NCBI GenBank assembly: GCA_963693365.1 | Contig: CAVNZM010000013.1 | Location: forward strand, 6,138,001-6,202,000 | DNA length: 64,000 nt | Source of the DNA: Amoebidium appalachense | Lineage: Eukaryota; Ichthyosporea | Direction: 5' to 3' | Shown: positions 11,253-25,026 of the stretch, piece after piece | Layout: each line of letters opens with the position of its first letter | Numbering within the stretch: position 1 is the first letter of the stretch | Translations under genes and position numbers: made by a program | Notes under the pieces: generated by a model | Databases searched by the model: none | What the model was told of the DNA's origin: nothing | The model's input: only the letters and a program-made list of their open reading frames with translations

Positions 11253-13509
11253 GGGGGAGGGGGGGGGGGGGGGGGGAGAGAGAGAGGGGGAGGCTGCATG
11301 TTGCCGTATCATTGCATCAATATTATTACGGCCGTGCAGGTGTGTGTTTGTTTAGTGTTCTACAGCTGTGGATGCTGCTGTGCTGGCTAATAGTAAATCT
11401 ACGGTTATGAAAGGGTATTATACGATTTGGGCCAGGCAGGCCGAGGCGGCTCTATGTAGTGGTATGCGCCTTGCATGCCCGTATCAGATTCACATGCCAT
11501 TTGCGTGCACACGTGTGTATGCAATGTATGCCACCATCCATATTATCGAGTCATGCGTGTAGTGAGTTTAAACGGTGAAACGTGTGGCGTGTGGTGTGTG
11601 TGCCCTGACCACGTTTGTGTGTGTGCACACGATGTACACGTGTACGTGCACGTGACTTGTATGAAGCACGTGACTGTGAGGGAGAATGTTTCGTGCTTGT
11701 ATGCATGGTAAACGTGCCGAGAGGGGTGCGCATGATGGAAAGGGTGGAAACAATGTTTCTGTGTGTATGTGCCTTCAAATGGGCATGTGCAATATTTTCG
11801 CTTGCGTACTATGAGCACATGTTTATGTATTAATAGTAGGCATGTGCATGCACCACACCTGTGTTTTCAAGGATGTGTATGATATCCGCGCCACGTGTCT
11901 GCACATATGGTTTGTGTAGGTGAGGGCACGGGCGAGCATGTGCACATGTGTGTGGACAGGTGTACTGTGCAATGGTTGCATGTTGGTGTACAAGCGAGAT
12001 GTGTGTGTGAGTGTGGTTGTGGATGAGTACTTCGTGTTCGAGTGGCTACACGTGTTTGTCTATGTCCATGCAGGCACGTACAGTGACTGGATCACATATA
12101 TACAAGTATCTCAATGATGCTGCTCGAGAATGAGAGAAGCCGCACGCACACGGCACCAGACCACAGGAACAAATCAATACACTAACCCATTATTATTTAC
12201 AATGATTGGAAAGAAAGGACGAAGGGCCTGATGTAACTTTGTAATCCACTTAAAGGGAATGTTATCTAACATTTATTAGAACCTGTGCTAGCAGTTCTTG
12301 TGTTTTTCAAGGTACCCGATGATGTAATAATACTAATAACAAGATGCTTGCACTGTACATATGCATGTATGTAACGACGAGAAAGAGTGCATGCGCACAC
12401 ACGCCAACGGGGTACCTACAGAACACTGCCGTTAGCACCGCACCGACAAGCACGGCCCTGTTTCGGCCACACGTGCCCCCGGGCTTCTGCATCCTCGGGG
12501 TTCAGGTTGGGTACATGTACGCATGCGCCGTTTCAATGTGTTCTAGTCTGCTGTTCTTTGGTGTTGGGAGTGTGTTGTGTCTGTTTAACGTAATATTACG
12601 GAGAAGTTGAGACCAACAACCGGAGCGGTTAGATTCATGGCAAAGCAGGATGTCGTACTGTAAGAGAAATATTATGTGTTTGGCAATAGGGCAATTTGGC
12701 AGCTTTCTGCCACGTACAACTCAGTCGATTCGGAAAGCTATGAAAATAAACTCTGATATACTATTCTGCAGAAAATCAGTGCTGTTGTCGAGCATAGGCA
12801 CGTTACAAACATGCGGGGAAAATAGGGTACATAATAGGTGCCGGGCTTCCTTAAAATGTTTTCAACAGGCTGCTTGGAACTTTGGCTGCTCTTCGAACGA
12901 GTTTCAGTCACAGTAGTTGAGACAAAATGATCCAGAAGTTCTGACTCTGTTCTGATATGGCACTGATGACCCATTCCCCGCCCATGCTTCCCCCAAGACC
13001 GCACTCTCGATAGCCGTGGTAACGTAGGAAAAAGCTTTTCATGCTTACAGTTCTAAAAGACATGCTAATAAAACCGTATTAGCGCAGGTTAAGCTCAAGT
13101 AAAATCCGCAAAAAAAATTAAAAAATGAATAAAATTTCTTATATATATAGGGTACGGACTGGAAAAGACTTAAGTTCTGTAAGCACATGTTGATATGTTT
13201 GGTTCAGAATGCTCAAACATAAATGATAGGCCCCTTTTGGTTGGTTTTGGGGGGACTATTTGATGCGTTTTAATCCAATGCAATAATAGATGGTATCAAT
13301 CCCCTAAACTTGGGTTCTCGAATGTTCCTCCGCAAGAATTAAGGAATAAGATGATTAAGATCAGAGTCGCCGGTCCGACTCGCCGGAGTCTCAGTCGGTG
13401 GGAGCTATAAATTATAACGCTCAGCAAGCTCTTCGTGTAACTATAGTACAAAATCAAGCACATCATAAAAAACTTGAAGAAAAATGCCCAAAGCAAAGTC
13501 AATACTAAC

Positions 13510-13562
13510 CCCGGTCCCTGGCTGCGGCCCATGTACATCAGATTCAGCACCCCGCCTGACAT
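13510..13562 (-). CDS. Candidate short first exon
   Basis: Starts with ATG and reads MSGGVLNLMYMGRSQGPG before a GTTAGT donor on the minus strand. The composition is that of a real protein start, and the flanks are non-repetitive. No following exon was found. It could be the 5' exon of the GT49 gene or of an unrecognised small gene; it may also be chance. Confidence 0.2.
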
Positions 13563-14120
13563 TTAGACAACTCGACGCACCACAGTTTAGGGTGATTTAG
13601 GTCATGTAATTCTGATTGGTCAATTGAATAATTCTATCAACCATGAACCAGCTACACAGGGCCAGTCCAGGCCTTTGTCCAGCCCAGTCCACACTCCAGT
13701 CCACAGCCTTTAGGTTCACTGCCTGAGCAGCAGTAATCGCATGCAGAAGAGCTGGCGGACTGCAGAGTCACTTGTCTGCGGCTGTCTGCAGCGGAGTGCA
13801 GCACATGTAGGCTTGACAGCACCTGGTACTGGCATACGTATACGTGCACAGGTTTATAGTGTATGGCGTACTCCACGTGTACTTGGGTGGTCGCCGCTGT
13901 GGGGATATTTATGTGGATGATATCGCATGCATATCTGCGCCGGCCCCTCCATCGGATATGGATAACCATCATCGACCTAGCTCCTAGGCCATCATACCTG
14001 CCGGCTTACAGTACTGCACAGTGCACGTGCAATGCTTGCAACAAATTGGTCTGTGCTGCTTTACACAGCTAATATAATGTAGTGCGTGCGCCTTTGTAGT
14101 ACACGTCCTGTTTGTGTGTG

Positions 14121-15220
<1,100 letters not shown>

Positions 15221-15902
15221 TAGTGTGTGCGTGTGCGCGTGTACATGCAGTGGCACTGTGTGTGTGAGCGAGTGTGTGTGCGTGTGTGCTTGACAGTCAG
15301 GTCTAGACTCTCGTGCTCGGTCCTACACGTCGAGCCGGTCCCAAAGTACAATAAACTGCACCGTGCACACCTGTCCAGCAAGTTGAACCGTGAAGCTGGT
15401 ATGTATGTACGTACGCGTACTGCTTGCAAATGGAGGTCCGGAACACATTGCAAGCCGTACTAGTACCGTAGTTCAACGTGACGTTTGATACCCTATTACA
15501 CGGATAGTTTGAAAGAAAAATCACACACAAACATGATAAGTTGTGAAATTCAATATGCAAAATGTTTGGAATTCTCTCGAGGAACTTAGTACCGTACATT
15601 CCCTTCCCTCACAAAGGCAGTTTCACAGACTGAACACGTACGGTTTGAATATGTTCATACACATGCAAACTATGTGAACGGCATGGCACTCACTCACCAA
15701 TATTCATTTTAACTGTGAACCGATTCAACGGAATTGGCTGAACTTTCAAGCACCTACACGTGTCACATAGTATCGCTAGCAATGGCGACATATACAAAGA
15801 GTACGGTATGTACATGCATAACTTGAGGTGTCACAGTGTAGATATTGACATTTCGAGTCGTACATGCTGAGACACAGTTAGTGCCACACAACGTTCGACC
15901 TT

Positions 15903-17824
15903 TTAAATCTCCTCATCATCGATATCGTCACTGTCATACAGGTCGGTCGTGATATGCAGGTGGACCAGGTTGGGAAGAGCACGCCACAGTGCAGCCACAT
16001 GGGATGCTTCAATTGACATGGAGGCTGCTTGGATGGGGTCAACGTCAGACTCTCCAGATGATATGCGGGACCTAGACTTTTTGGTGTCGATGACGAGGCT
16101 TGTGAGGGCCGTGCAGGCCTGCCGGGGGCTGATGTCGGTGAGCCCCTCCATGCGCTTCAGCTTCAGCTCTCGCAGGTTGCTGCACGTGGCCAGGGGGCGC
16201 AGGTCCGTGACGTAGGGGCAGTAGTCCATGTGCAGCACCTCCAGGGTGCTGCTGTGGGCCAGCCCATCACTGCTGTGCAGCAACACCTGCCCATCGCAAC
16301 ACTCATGATCATCCGTCCAGTAGTCGGCATAGAAGTCATACAGCCGCTCTATGCTCCACACATACGGCCGAATGGTAAGGGTCTTAGGCTAGGGGCGTGC
16401 CTGGGGCGCACAGCGTGGGTACGGCCGGGCCAATGATGGTCATGGCATCGAGCCCAGGCACCCACAGGCCAGCGGGGATCTGCTCCATGTGGCTGCCACT
16501 GATCGTGACCATGCGCACGCTGGGGGGTGGCCGGGTACGGGGCCCTCAAGTTGGGGATTTTCCACAGTGGAGGGTCCAAAGGCGGGGCCGTCGAAGTGGA
16601 CAGACGTAAGCTGGGTACAGGAGGCAAACACATTGAGGTTGTTGATGCTCATGGACGCATACCCGGCATCGAAGTGGTGGATCTTGAGTGTGCGCAGAGC
16701 CGGGCAGTCCATGGTCGGTATGTACCGGGTATTTGGCTGGGAAAGGAAACTGAGGAAGGCGAGGTTCGGCAGGGGGCGGCACAGCCAATCCAGGCTCTCC
16801 AGTCTGATGCCCGTGCCGAGCTCGCACGACGTCAGGGTGGCCCAGGGAAGATGCTCCACATTCTCCCCCCACATGCTGGGGCATGGATTCGGCGGAGTGG
16901 TGATCGACAGCTTGCGGAGGTGTATGAGGTTGGCCAGGCCTGCCATGTCCAGGTTCCTCACGAGCGTGTCTCATATTTTTGTGCACGTGGGATCAGGCTG
17001 CACCCATAGAATATTGCATCGTCGGCCAGCACTGCCTGGAGCTCCCGCAGACTTACACACTTGGCCAGGAACTCAACACCGTCCTCATCAACGTTGCCAA
17101 TGGAGAGGGTGTGCAATTTGGGGCTGCTGGCCAGCCCGGTGCCGTACTTGCGCAAAAATTGGCCGTGTAGCAGACACACATGTGCAGCTCCACCGTGGAG
17201 AGCGATTGCGATGCCAGGTTGTCTCCTGTCTGACACACGCGTGCCATGATCCCTGCATCAGAGCGTACCCCCCTGGCCATCTGGGAGGCCCTGTCGGAAC
17301 GGTGGCCTCTACAGCAGTCCCAAACCACAAGCGTGGTCAGCCTGCTGCAGCCTGCAAGTGCCGTCGCCGCCACAATCGGTGCCAGTAGTCCATGACACGC
17401 GACGCGGGTAAGGGTTGGTGCCACACTTAGAATGGTGTCTTGCACCCACCCAGAAAGATTGTCATACCGTCCCGTGCCACTTCCATATTCTTTAATACTC
17501 TGAACGAACTCAAGGGAGCGCAGGCGAGGGAACAACTTCAACACGTTTGTGGGGAGAGAGGGAACATAACCATCTTTATCGGGCACGTCATTGAAACCAA
17601 TGACCACGTGTGTGACGGCTGGAGCCCATGCGGCTATGTCTTTTCCCGAGGCTGGGTGAGAGGCATGGAGATATGCCGTGACAGGCCAGGTTTCTGGGAC
17701 ACGGGCAATGGCACACAGGTGGCGGCAGGCAAGGGTGAGGGATAGGCGATCCGTCGAGACAGGCCGGAGAAGATCATGTGCAGGACATTGTCGGGTAGCT
17801 CAATGAGCGTGGGTCTGTTGCCTG
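15903..17824 (-). pseudogene. F-box/leucine-rich-repeat gene broken by several frameshifts
   Basis: Reads on the minus strand as an F-box (ELPDNVLHMIFSGLS, then LSLTLACRHLCAIARVPETW, about 17812-17690) followed by a long leucine-rich-repeat region to a TAA at 15903. Families of this design are substrate receptors of SCF ubiquitin ligases. The frame changes at about 17765 (inside the F-box), 17150, 16975, 16520 and 16390. Between the shifts each segment is clear LRR sequence, such as LFPRLRSLEFV, SSPKLHTLSIGN, LIHLRKLSITT, CPALRTLKIHHF, SNLRELKLKRMEG and LPNLVHLHI. There is no room for introns at the joints. A CTGCAG acceptor at about 17825 suggests an upstream exon. Exons of the neighbouring genes read cleanly, which favours decay over sequencing error, but indel errors are not excluded. 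Confidence 0.7.
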
Positions 17825-19496
17825 CAGCTGCACGGGCAAAATATGTTAACGGTTAGTTCCAACACACACATGAATATCTCAACGAAGCAAAGAATATCAA
17901 TGGTGCCACAGATAAGTATGTACTACGGGTATGATGGTGATGTTCGTGATGTGATCATGTGCGCTCGAGTGAGAAAGCGGCATGCATGGCATGATGATGA
18001 TGGCAGCCACACCGTAGAGGCGTAGGTGAGGTGTCATGGTGTGTGTGTTGCCTGGGATCTGGAGGGGGCCGGGTGGGGTGGGTGGAGGGGAAGATCCCTA
18101 GCCAAATGCAGGCGCGCTTGGCTAAAATCGAGTTCTTGATCTAGCACGTCCGAGATTACAAGGATGTCCCAAATTCGACAGAGCACGGACGAGAATTCGA
18201 GTGGGAGTCGGAAAACTTAAGATCCTGCCAATAATTGTAAGGGGTTAGGGAAGGTTCTGAGGACACGGCAGAAAAGTGTTAATAACAAGAACGAGAGGAA
18301 GGCAGGGAGAATATTGAGGAATGGGCTACAGAAAGTCATGCTTGGTAGCTTTAGGGGGCTGGGGGCTCATACCAGGTTTCTGTGGTTCTGCCATATTCAC
18401 AGGTGTATGACAGACGTCGTTGTCATTTGGTGTTACTCAGTGATGATAAGTTCAACACGTTGATGGTTTACGATGTAGTTGGTTTACAACATGGATTATT
18501 ACTGCAGGGTGGTGCCATCGACTTAGCAAGTAAGTTGAGTTACAAGGAATAAGTAAGGCATACCAGAAAAACAGAGACCACAAATTTTCATTATAAGTCA
18601 AATGTGAAGGCTAAAGTTTGCTTGATCAAGTTGATAGTCGTAAGTGCCCTGGGTGAAAGGTGCTTGCATGGGAAACAGAGCTGGACTCCAGATCTTGAGT
18701 GATGTGCAAGTTTCAACATGCCAGAAGTTGTGTTAACCAGGAACCCTGTGAATGGTTCATTATCTACTGCAAAAATCACGTCAAGATAGACGAAGTACAC
18801 TGGGGGGCAGGCTATTTTTGACATCGATCAGAAACCCAGCTATAATATCCAAAAGGGACTCTGACCTTCTTTAGTAACAGGAACATGAAAGAACAGACAG
18901 CCGAAAGTGTTAACGTTGCGCCAAAAATAGTGGGAGGGAAGTGACCCTTACCAAACCGAAAACCGTAACTAATATCAAGCCTACAAAATCTCTGAAAACT
19001 CAGTAGTAAAAGGCTAATTCAATGCCACACGCCCATGCGACTCAAAAATAGTGAGCCTCTTCTGAAAGAAAAAGGAGTGCTTGTGCCTGAAGTTGTGGCC
19101 TCCAGATCCCAAAACTGCAGCATGACCGTGGCTCAATATTGCAGCAAATTCGGGCGGCAGTAATTGGTTTACAAATTTAGCATTGATTGTGATTGGTTAA
19201 TTATTGGATTTGTAGGAGCTCAGCCTTAGAAGATTAGGCTGGCACGCCCTTCTTGCTCATCAAGATGTAAACTTTTTGAACCCGGAACGGTCACGGTTGT
19301 GTTCAAGACTCCACACTGCAGACTCAGACGTGACACCTACATATTTTTTATACTTGCACTGCCCGCATTGCACAAATCCTTACCTCGTGTCTCGTCTTTC
19401 GAAGTCATTTTGCTGACAATTTTACGCGCATACTGCATTGGCTGTCAAAGCCATACGCTGCTTGACAAGGCACTGTCCCAATTCGCTGAGTGAAAC
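17825..19496. promoter_or_regulatory. Divergent spacer between F-box pseudogene and CDC50
   Basis: About 1.7 kb with few microsatellites and no protein-like frame. It must hold the CDC50 promoter and any upstream exon of the F-box gene. No TATA box or other motif could be assigned by eye. Confidence 0.4.
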
Positions 19497-19646
19497 ATGG
19501 CACGGAAGAAGAAGGAAGCGGCAGCTCCTGACAGCAAAAAGCCAGAAAGTGAGTTGCACTAGCAGCTGAAAGGCACAACTGCAACCATGTCATTACTGTC
19601 TTGTATTTTGCTCCCGACCCTACTTTCACTCCCCCCCCCCCCCCCC

Positions 19647-19677
<31 letters not shown>

Positions 19678-21394
19678 TTCCCCTCAGGCCCCCCTTCTCC
19701 CCCTCCCCCTCAAGATCCGCCCCTCCCTTCTCCCACCCCTTGAAAACGCACCTACACGTCCGCCGCATTCCCACCGAGTAGGACCTCGCTCACCCTTCTT
19801 TTACTTACTACCGGAAGTTCCAGTGTTTGTTCACTTACTTAATACCTCCATGGCACGCAAGGGCCTTGTGTAGCTCACTGTGTTGTTGTTTTTTTTTTTT
19901 CCAGATGTTGCGTTCAAGCAACAGAAGCTGAAGGCCTGGCAGCCGGTTTTGGCGCCGAAGACGGTGCTGCCTGTGTTCCTTATCATAGGGCTGACCTTCA
20001 TACCTCTGGGTGTCGTGTTTCTAATCTATGATGCACAGGTGCGCACACACACACTGCACTAAAACTTGCTCCCTGAGGTGGTATGGGGGCGTTTTTGTAT
20101 GCGCATGGCGTACAGCATGCTGTTGACTGCATACCCACTTAGGCATGCTTAGCATCTCGGTTTTTCACTGCTTTCCCATATTGTGGTATCGCCGTTGTGT
20201 GTGCGTGCACTTGCCGATTTCCCACGGGTTGTGTGACCTTTGCTCTGCATTTGGTGAAAGTTGTTATTTGGTGCTTACAGGAATTTATATCCCCACCTCA
20301 CTCAAATATAGGCATTCTTCCCATTCATTCATCACACAAGACACCTGCCGGGACACAAACACAAAAGCATTTGACCAAAGGTTGGGCCAGAGAGCACATA
20401 TACACACGAGGCCACTCGCATGCACACAGGAGCACCCTACCATTCCCTGCTAAAACATGACCCCACCACCAGCCATTCTCCAGGCACCCACCAAGGAACT
20501 TTCCTGTTTTTTTCGGTCATGTTCTAGGTGTTCGGTTCTGTGCAAGAAATTCTAACCTATTCTAACCCCCCCTCCCCCACCCCCAAACACACACACACAC
20601 GCACACGCACACACAAACGTGATATGGGCTAGTGTTGCACGCGAGGTAATTTGTTTAAAGCTGGGGTGCTACGGCTGAATTTGGAAGTCGGTTAGAGCGG
20701 GCTTCAATCTTGCACTTGTGTTGCGTTTTCCATCGTACATACTTCGACATATACCCCCCCCCTCCCCCCCCCCCTCCCCTCCCCTCCCCCCTAAAAAAAA
20801 ATAAAATTAAAAAGGAACAGCACGGTGTCCGTCATTAATATTCTTCCTACTCCGTAACACATACTGACCCCCCCCCCCTCCCCTCTCCCCCCCCCCCCCC
20901 CCCCTTCTGCTTACTGCTGCAACTTTAACCCCCGGCCTTTCCCACTGCCCTTGCCTGCATAAGCAACCCTGCTCGTCTCTGATCAAGACGGGTGACCTAC
21001 TCATGTTCAAGTGAAACAGTATCTGAGTTGGGTTTCGTTAACGAGGGGAATAGGTCGAAACTCGGGTACTGTGGATGACGTGGGCCCCCCCTGAGGATGG
21101 GCTCTGCTTATTATGCATACTCTTTATGTATGGCTTGCATTCTGCATCGTGTTATCCGTTTGTTCTTGTGTACTTCGTACTTTTTAACGCATTCAAACCC
21201 CCCCCCCCCCCCCCCCCCACACACACACACGCAAACACACACAGGTGGTGGAGGTGACTGTGGACTACACGACGTGCATGTCTGCCAACTACCCGGGCAA
21301 ATCGTGTGCAGACGTGGTCACGGCAACCACTGCCGCCACGGCAAACTGTCAGTGCCTGGTTCGCATGGATGTGCCCAGCGCCATGAATGGCTCG

Positions 21395-21425
<31 letters not shown>

Positions 21426-22257
21426 CGTGCACGTATGTGTGTGTGCGTGAGCGGGTGCGCGTGTGCTGCATGTGCTGTGCATGCTTGTAGAGTGCAGGGC
21501 CAAAGGTGGGAACATGTGTCTTTTCAGTTGGATGACCCGAGTGGCATGTGCACACACTTCATGCCTCCTGACTGCTGGTCTGCAGGTGTACCTGTACTAC
21601 CAGCTGGGCAACTACTACCAGAACCACCGGCGCTATGTCAAGTCACGTGATGATGCCCAGCTCAACGGCCAGGGCGGTGCTGCCAGCACATGTGACCCCC
21701 TGGCCACCAATGCGGATGGCCTGCAGATTGCACCATGTGGCTACATTGCAAACAGCATGTTCAACGGTGTGTGCGTATGGGGGGGACTCTCTAACGTTTA
21801 TGTGGGCATTTCTTCCGGGTTCCTTTGTATATGGCAACCACAATTGAAAGAAAAGGGGAATTAACACGCATAAAGGCGACACCAATTATAAACTCCTACA
21901 TATTATGTATTCTGATGTCCGTTGCGAGTCTGTACTTAAATCTCTATAAAACATTCTCCCCCCCCCCCCCCCCCCCCCCCCCCCCTTCTCTCCCCCCCCC
22001 CCCCCCCCCCCCCCCCCCCCGCCCTCTCCCCCGCCAAACAGACACGATCTTCATGTACAGCAGTAATGGTGTTGCCGACCCGACCAGCAGTGGTCAGCTG
22101 TCTGCCGTGGCCCTGACTGCTGAGGGCATCAGTTGGCGCACAGATGCAGACCAGGTGTTCAAGAACCCGGCTAGTTTTAGCGGCACTACACAGCCCCCTG
22201 CTTGGACTCACAACGTAACGAGTTTCCCACAGGTTCAGTACTATCCGGAGCTAACAC

Positions 22258-22288
<31 letters not shown>

Positions 22289-22757
22289 CATGCGAGTGTG
22301 TGTGCGTGGGTTTTTTTGGGGCAAAATGCCGAGGGAAGCCTGCGTGTGTGCAGATGTGGTGGCAAGACCGGGGGCTATCTTGTGTGTGTTTTTCGGTGTG
22401 TTTTTTTTTTTTTTTTATTGTGGGGGGGAGGAGGGGATTCAGGGGTACTTACTAACGCGGGGGGGCACGTGTTGGCTTAGGGCTACACCAATCTGGACCT
22501 GATCGTGTGGATGCGCACGGCTGCCCTGCCCACATTCCGCAAGCTCTATAGAAGACTGAAGACAGACGGCCTGCAGCCCGGCACATACTACTTCAACGTC
22601 ACTTACAGTATCCGCTATTATTGCATAGGGGGGGATGGGAGGGAGGAAAGGATGGGGTGGGGCGAGGGTGAGGGGGGGAGGGAGGGAGGGCAGAGAGAAA
22701 AGAGAGAGGGAGGGAGGGAGGGAGGGAGGGAGGGAGGGAGGGAGGGAGGGAGGGAGG

Positions 22758-22839
<82 letters not shown>

Positions 22840-22972
22840 GGAAGGAGAGAAGGGAGGGAGGGAGGCATGGAGGGAGGGAGACAGGGAGGGAGGGGGCGCG
22901 GCAGGGGCGGTTGGAGGGATAGAGAAACAGAGGGAGGCAAGGGTGAGTTACTGTGGGGGGGGGGGGGGGGGG

Positions 22973-23029
<57 letters not shown>

Positions 23030-23768
23030 GGGAGGGGGGAAGAGGGAGAGAGAGAAAGAGGGGAGAGAATGGGTTGCGTGTGTGCGGGAGGATGAAGAGA
23101 GGAAGTGAGAGCGAGAGTGAGAGGGGAAGAGAGAGAGAGAGTATGTGTGCATATATGAGGAATATGAGCAAATGGTTGTAATTGTGCCGTTGCATCCTTG
23201 ACCATTTTTCAGACTACCCGGTGGTGGCGTATGAGGGGCGCAAGGCACTAGTGCTGACGACACTGTCGTTTCTGGGCAACAAGAACAGCTTCCTGGGCAT
23301 AGGCTATGTGGTGGTGGGGGCAATGGCTGTGCTGCTGGGTGCTGGTCTGCTGTTTAAGCACCTTATGTCTCCAAGGTGGGGTGGGGGATGTGTGGTGCAC
23401 TGGCAGATATATGCATGCATACATGCACAAGCACACCCACAGGCACATGGACACATGACAGACATGTGCATACATGCACGTAGGCACAATCACACCCACA
23501 GGCACACGCACACATGACAGTTACACACATCGGCATGCTCACCCACATGCACACACGTGCACACAGACACACAAACACATGAGCGTACGACACGGGTTAC
23601 ACACACAAAACACACACACCACGGTCTGTTGCTCTCACCTTGCTTAGTCTAAGTGCCGGAGTGGGCATGGGTGGGCAGGCAGGGAGAATGAAATTTGGGA
23701 CCTGAAGGGATCGGGAGGACTAGGTTGGCAGCGGTAATGATGGCAGTATTGTTTCCCCCGGGGGCGGG

Positions 23769-23811
<43 letters not shown>

Positions 23812-24140
23812 CGCACGGGGGAAAGTGTAAGCGTGTTGGCTCAGGTGTGTGTGTGTTTGTGTGTGTGTGCTTTGGGGGATTGGAAGGGAGGGGGGGGGGG
23901 GGGGGGGGGGGGGGGATATATGTTGATAAGGGTACGATGCCCGGTGAAAAGGTGGGAGAGGAAGGGTTGCTTGTTAAGGGTTGCTTGGAGTGATCATACT
24001 TTTGTGTGTTCTTGTTTGTGTGATTTTTGTGGGTGAATGTGGGTATGAAGAGAAGGGTGGGGAGGGAGGAATGGAGGGGCTGACAGAATTGGGTCTGCAG
24101 GCAACTGGGAGACCACAAGTACCTCAGCTGGGACCGGTGA
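19497..24140 (+). CDS. CDC50: CDC50/LEM3 (TMEM30) P4-ATPase flippase beta subunit, complete
   Basis: Non-catalytic subunit that carries P4-ATPases out of the ER and supports flipping of phosphatidylserine and related lipids across the membrane. Eight phase-compatible exons: 19497-19548, 19905-20038, 21245-21394, 21586-21766, 22042-22259, 22481-22607, 23213-23375, 24101-24140, giving about 354 residues, the normal family length. A short basic cytosolic start ([11 protein letters not shown]) precedes TM1 ([19 protein letters not shown]). The ectodomain holds the family blocks [19 protein letters not shown] and [14 protein letters not shown], paired cysteines and N-glycosylation sites (NGS, NVTS, NVTY). 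TM2 ([20 protein letters not shown]) is followed by the conserved tail [11 protein letters not shown] and TGA. The ATG has A at -3 and G at +4. It converges with the beta-helix gene. Confidence 0.96.
20890..21215 (-). repeat. Dispersed G-tract repeat family, full-length inverted copy
   Basis: Reverse-oriented full copy inside CDC50 intron 2. It begins TTACTGCTGCAACTTTAACC and ends in GCATTCAAA plus a long C tract. Nearly identical to 27160-27475, so both are young. It contains TAAGCAAC and GGGTGACC spaced as in the 5S rRNA internal promoter, a weak resemblance only. Confidence 0.85.
22706..23030. repeat. (GGGA)n/(GA)n microsatellite in a CDC50 intron
   Basis: About 13 GGGA units, then about 38 GA units, then mixed GA/GGGA and a second (GA)n run. 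Fills most of the 22608-23212 intron. Confidence 0.95.
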
Positions 24141-25026
24141 GGGGATAGACAGGGTCACGTGGGGGCGACAATACGAATGAATGGGTCACGGGGCAGGAGT
24201 CGTAAAATACATGCTGGTTGTTCCTGGCATGTTCTGGTAAGGGCGAAAGAAAGTTTAATGGGAGCTGTGGTGTAGTGGTGGATGCATGGGTACACTTTTG
24301 ATACTGCCTGGTGAGCATGTGACCAGCTACTTGCAATGTTTTGGGTATGAATGTACTACGCGCATGCATGCGGCACATGCAGACATGTCGCTTGGGGCAC
24401 ACACGAATGTATACGAATACGATATCAGTAAAAATGAACTGGGGATCTGCAGCAAACACTGGGTTAGGAATTAGTGAAAGGTCGTGCTAGCGATGCCTAC
24501 GTACACTGGTGTGGTGTAGCTCAGTGGCCTACAAATGTATCATGCGGACATAGAAATAGCCTTATTTGGTCCATTGGTTGCCAAATATGGTGTGCAGTGA
24601 ACCACAGCTACATAGGATCTGTGGCGGTTATTAAAGCAACACAGTTGCATTAATTAGCTGCCCGTGCAGCATTTCTTTAATCCAGTCTTTACTCACCTGT
24701 CTGTATACGTACCTAGGCCTATGCTGGCCCTAATCCAGGCTGTATGGTTTATCCTTACGTAAGTCTATTATACATCTTTTAGTGATTGTGGCTCATGCAT
24801 TGCGCAAACTGTTATATGCAGCAACGGATACTAGTTTCAGAGTCAAAGGGTTGCATGTCACAGACACGCTTCTTGCAATTCAACGGAACAATTCAAAATA
24901 GGTACTAACATTCTCTACAGTACTATATAACTACCTATTGACGTGTCCTCCCCAATAAGCATCTAATATTAGTCTACATGTGTATATACATGTGTATACT
25001 TAAATTTAGATTGCATAGTACTAAAC
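24141..25026. other. Convergent spacer between CDC50 and the beta-helix gene
   Basis: 886 bp holding both 3' ends. Mostly unique, AT-balanced sequence. A tRNA-like TAGCTCAGTGG at 24517 has no matching B box. No gene seen. Confidence 0.6.

Noticed and set aside
11360-11562. 64-codon frame with ordinary amino-acid composition
   Set aside because: No flanking splice signals in phase with any neighbour and no recognisable motif.
12650-12916. 88-codon plus-strand frame starting MSYCKRN
   Set aside because: No domain, no splice partners and an overlapping frame of the same length on the other strand.
13652-14072. Overlapping plus and minus frames, one with a hydrophobic stretch
   Set aside because: No matching splice sites or recognisable family; the two frames are mutually exclusive.
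24500-24600. tRNA-like TAGCTCAGTGG
   Set aside because: No GGTTCGA-type B box at the right distance and no cloverleaf.
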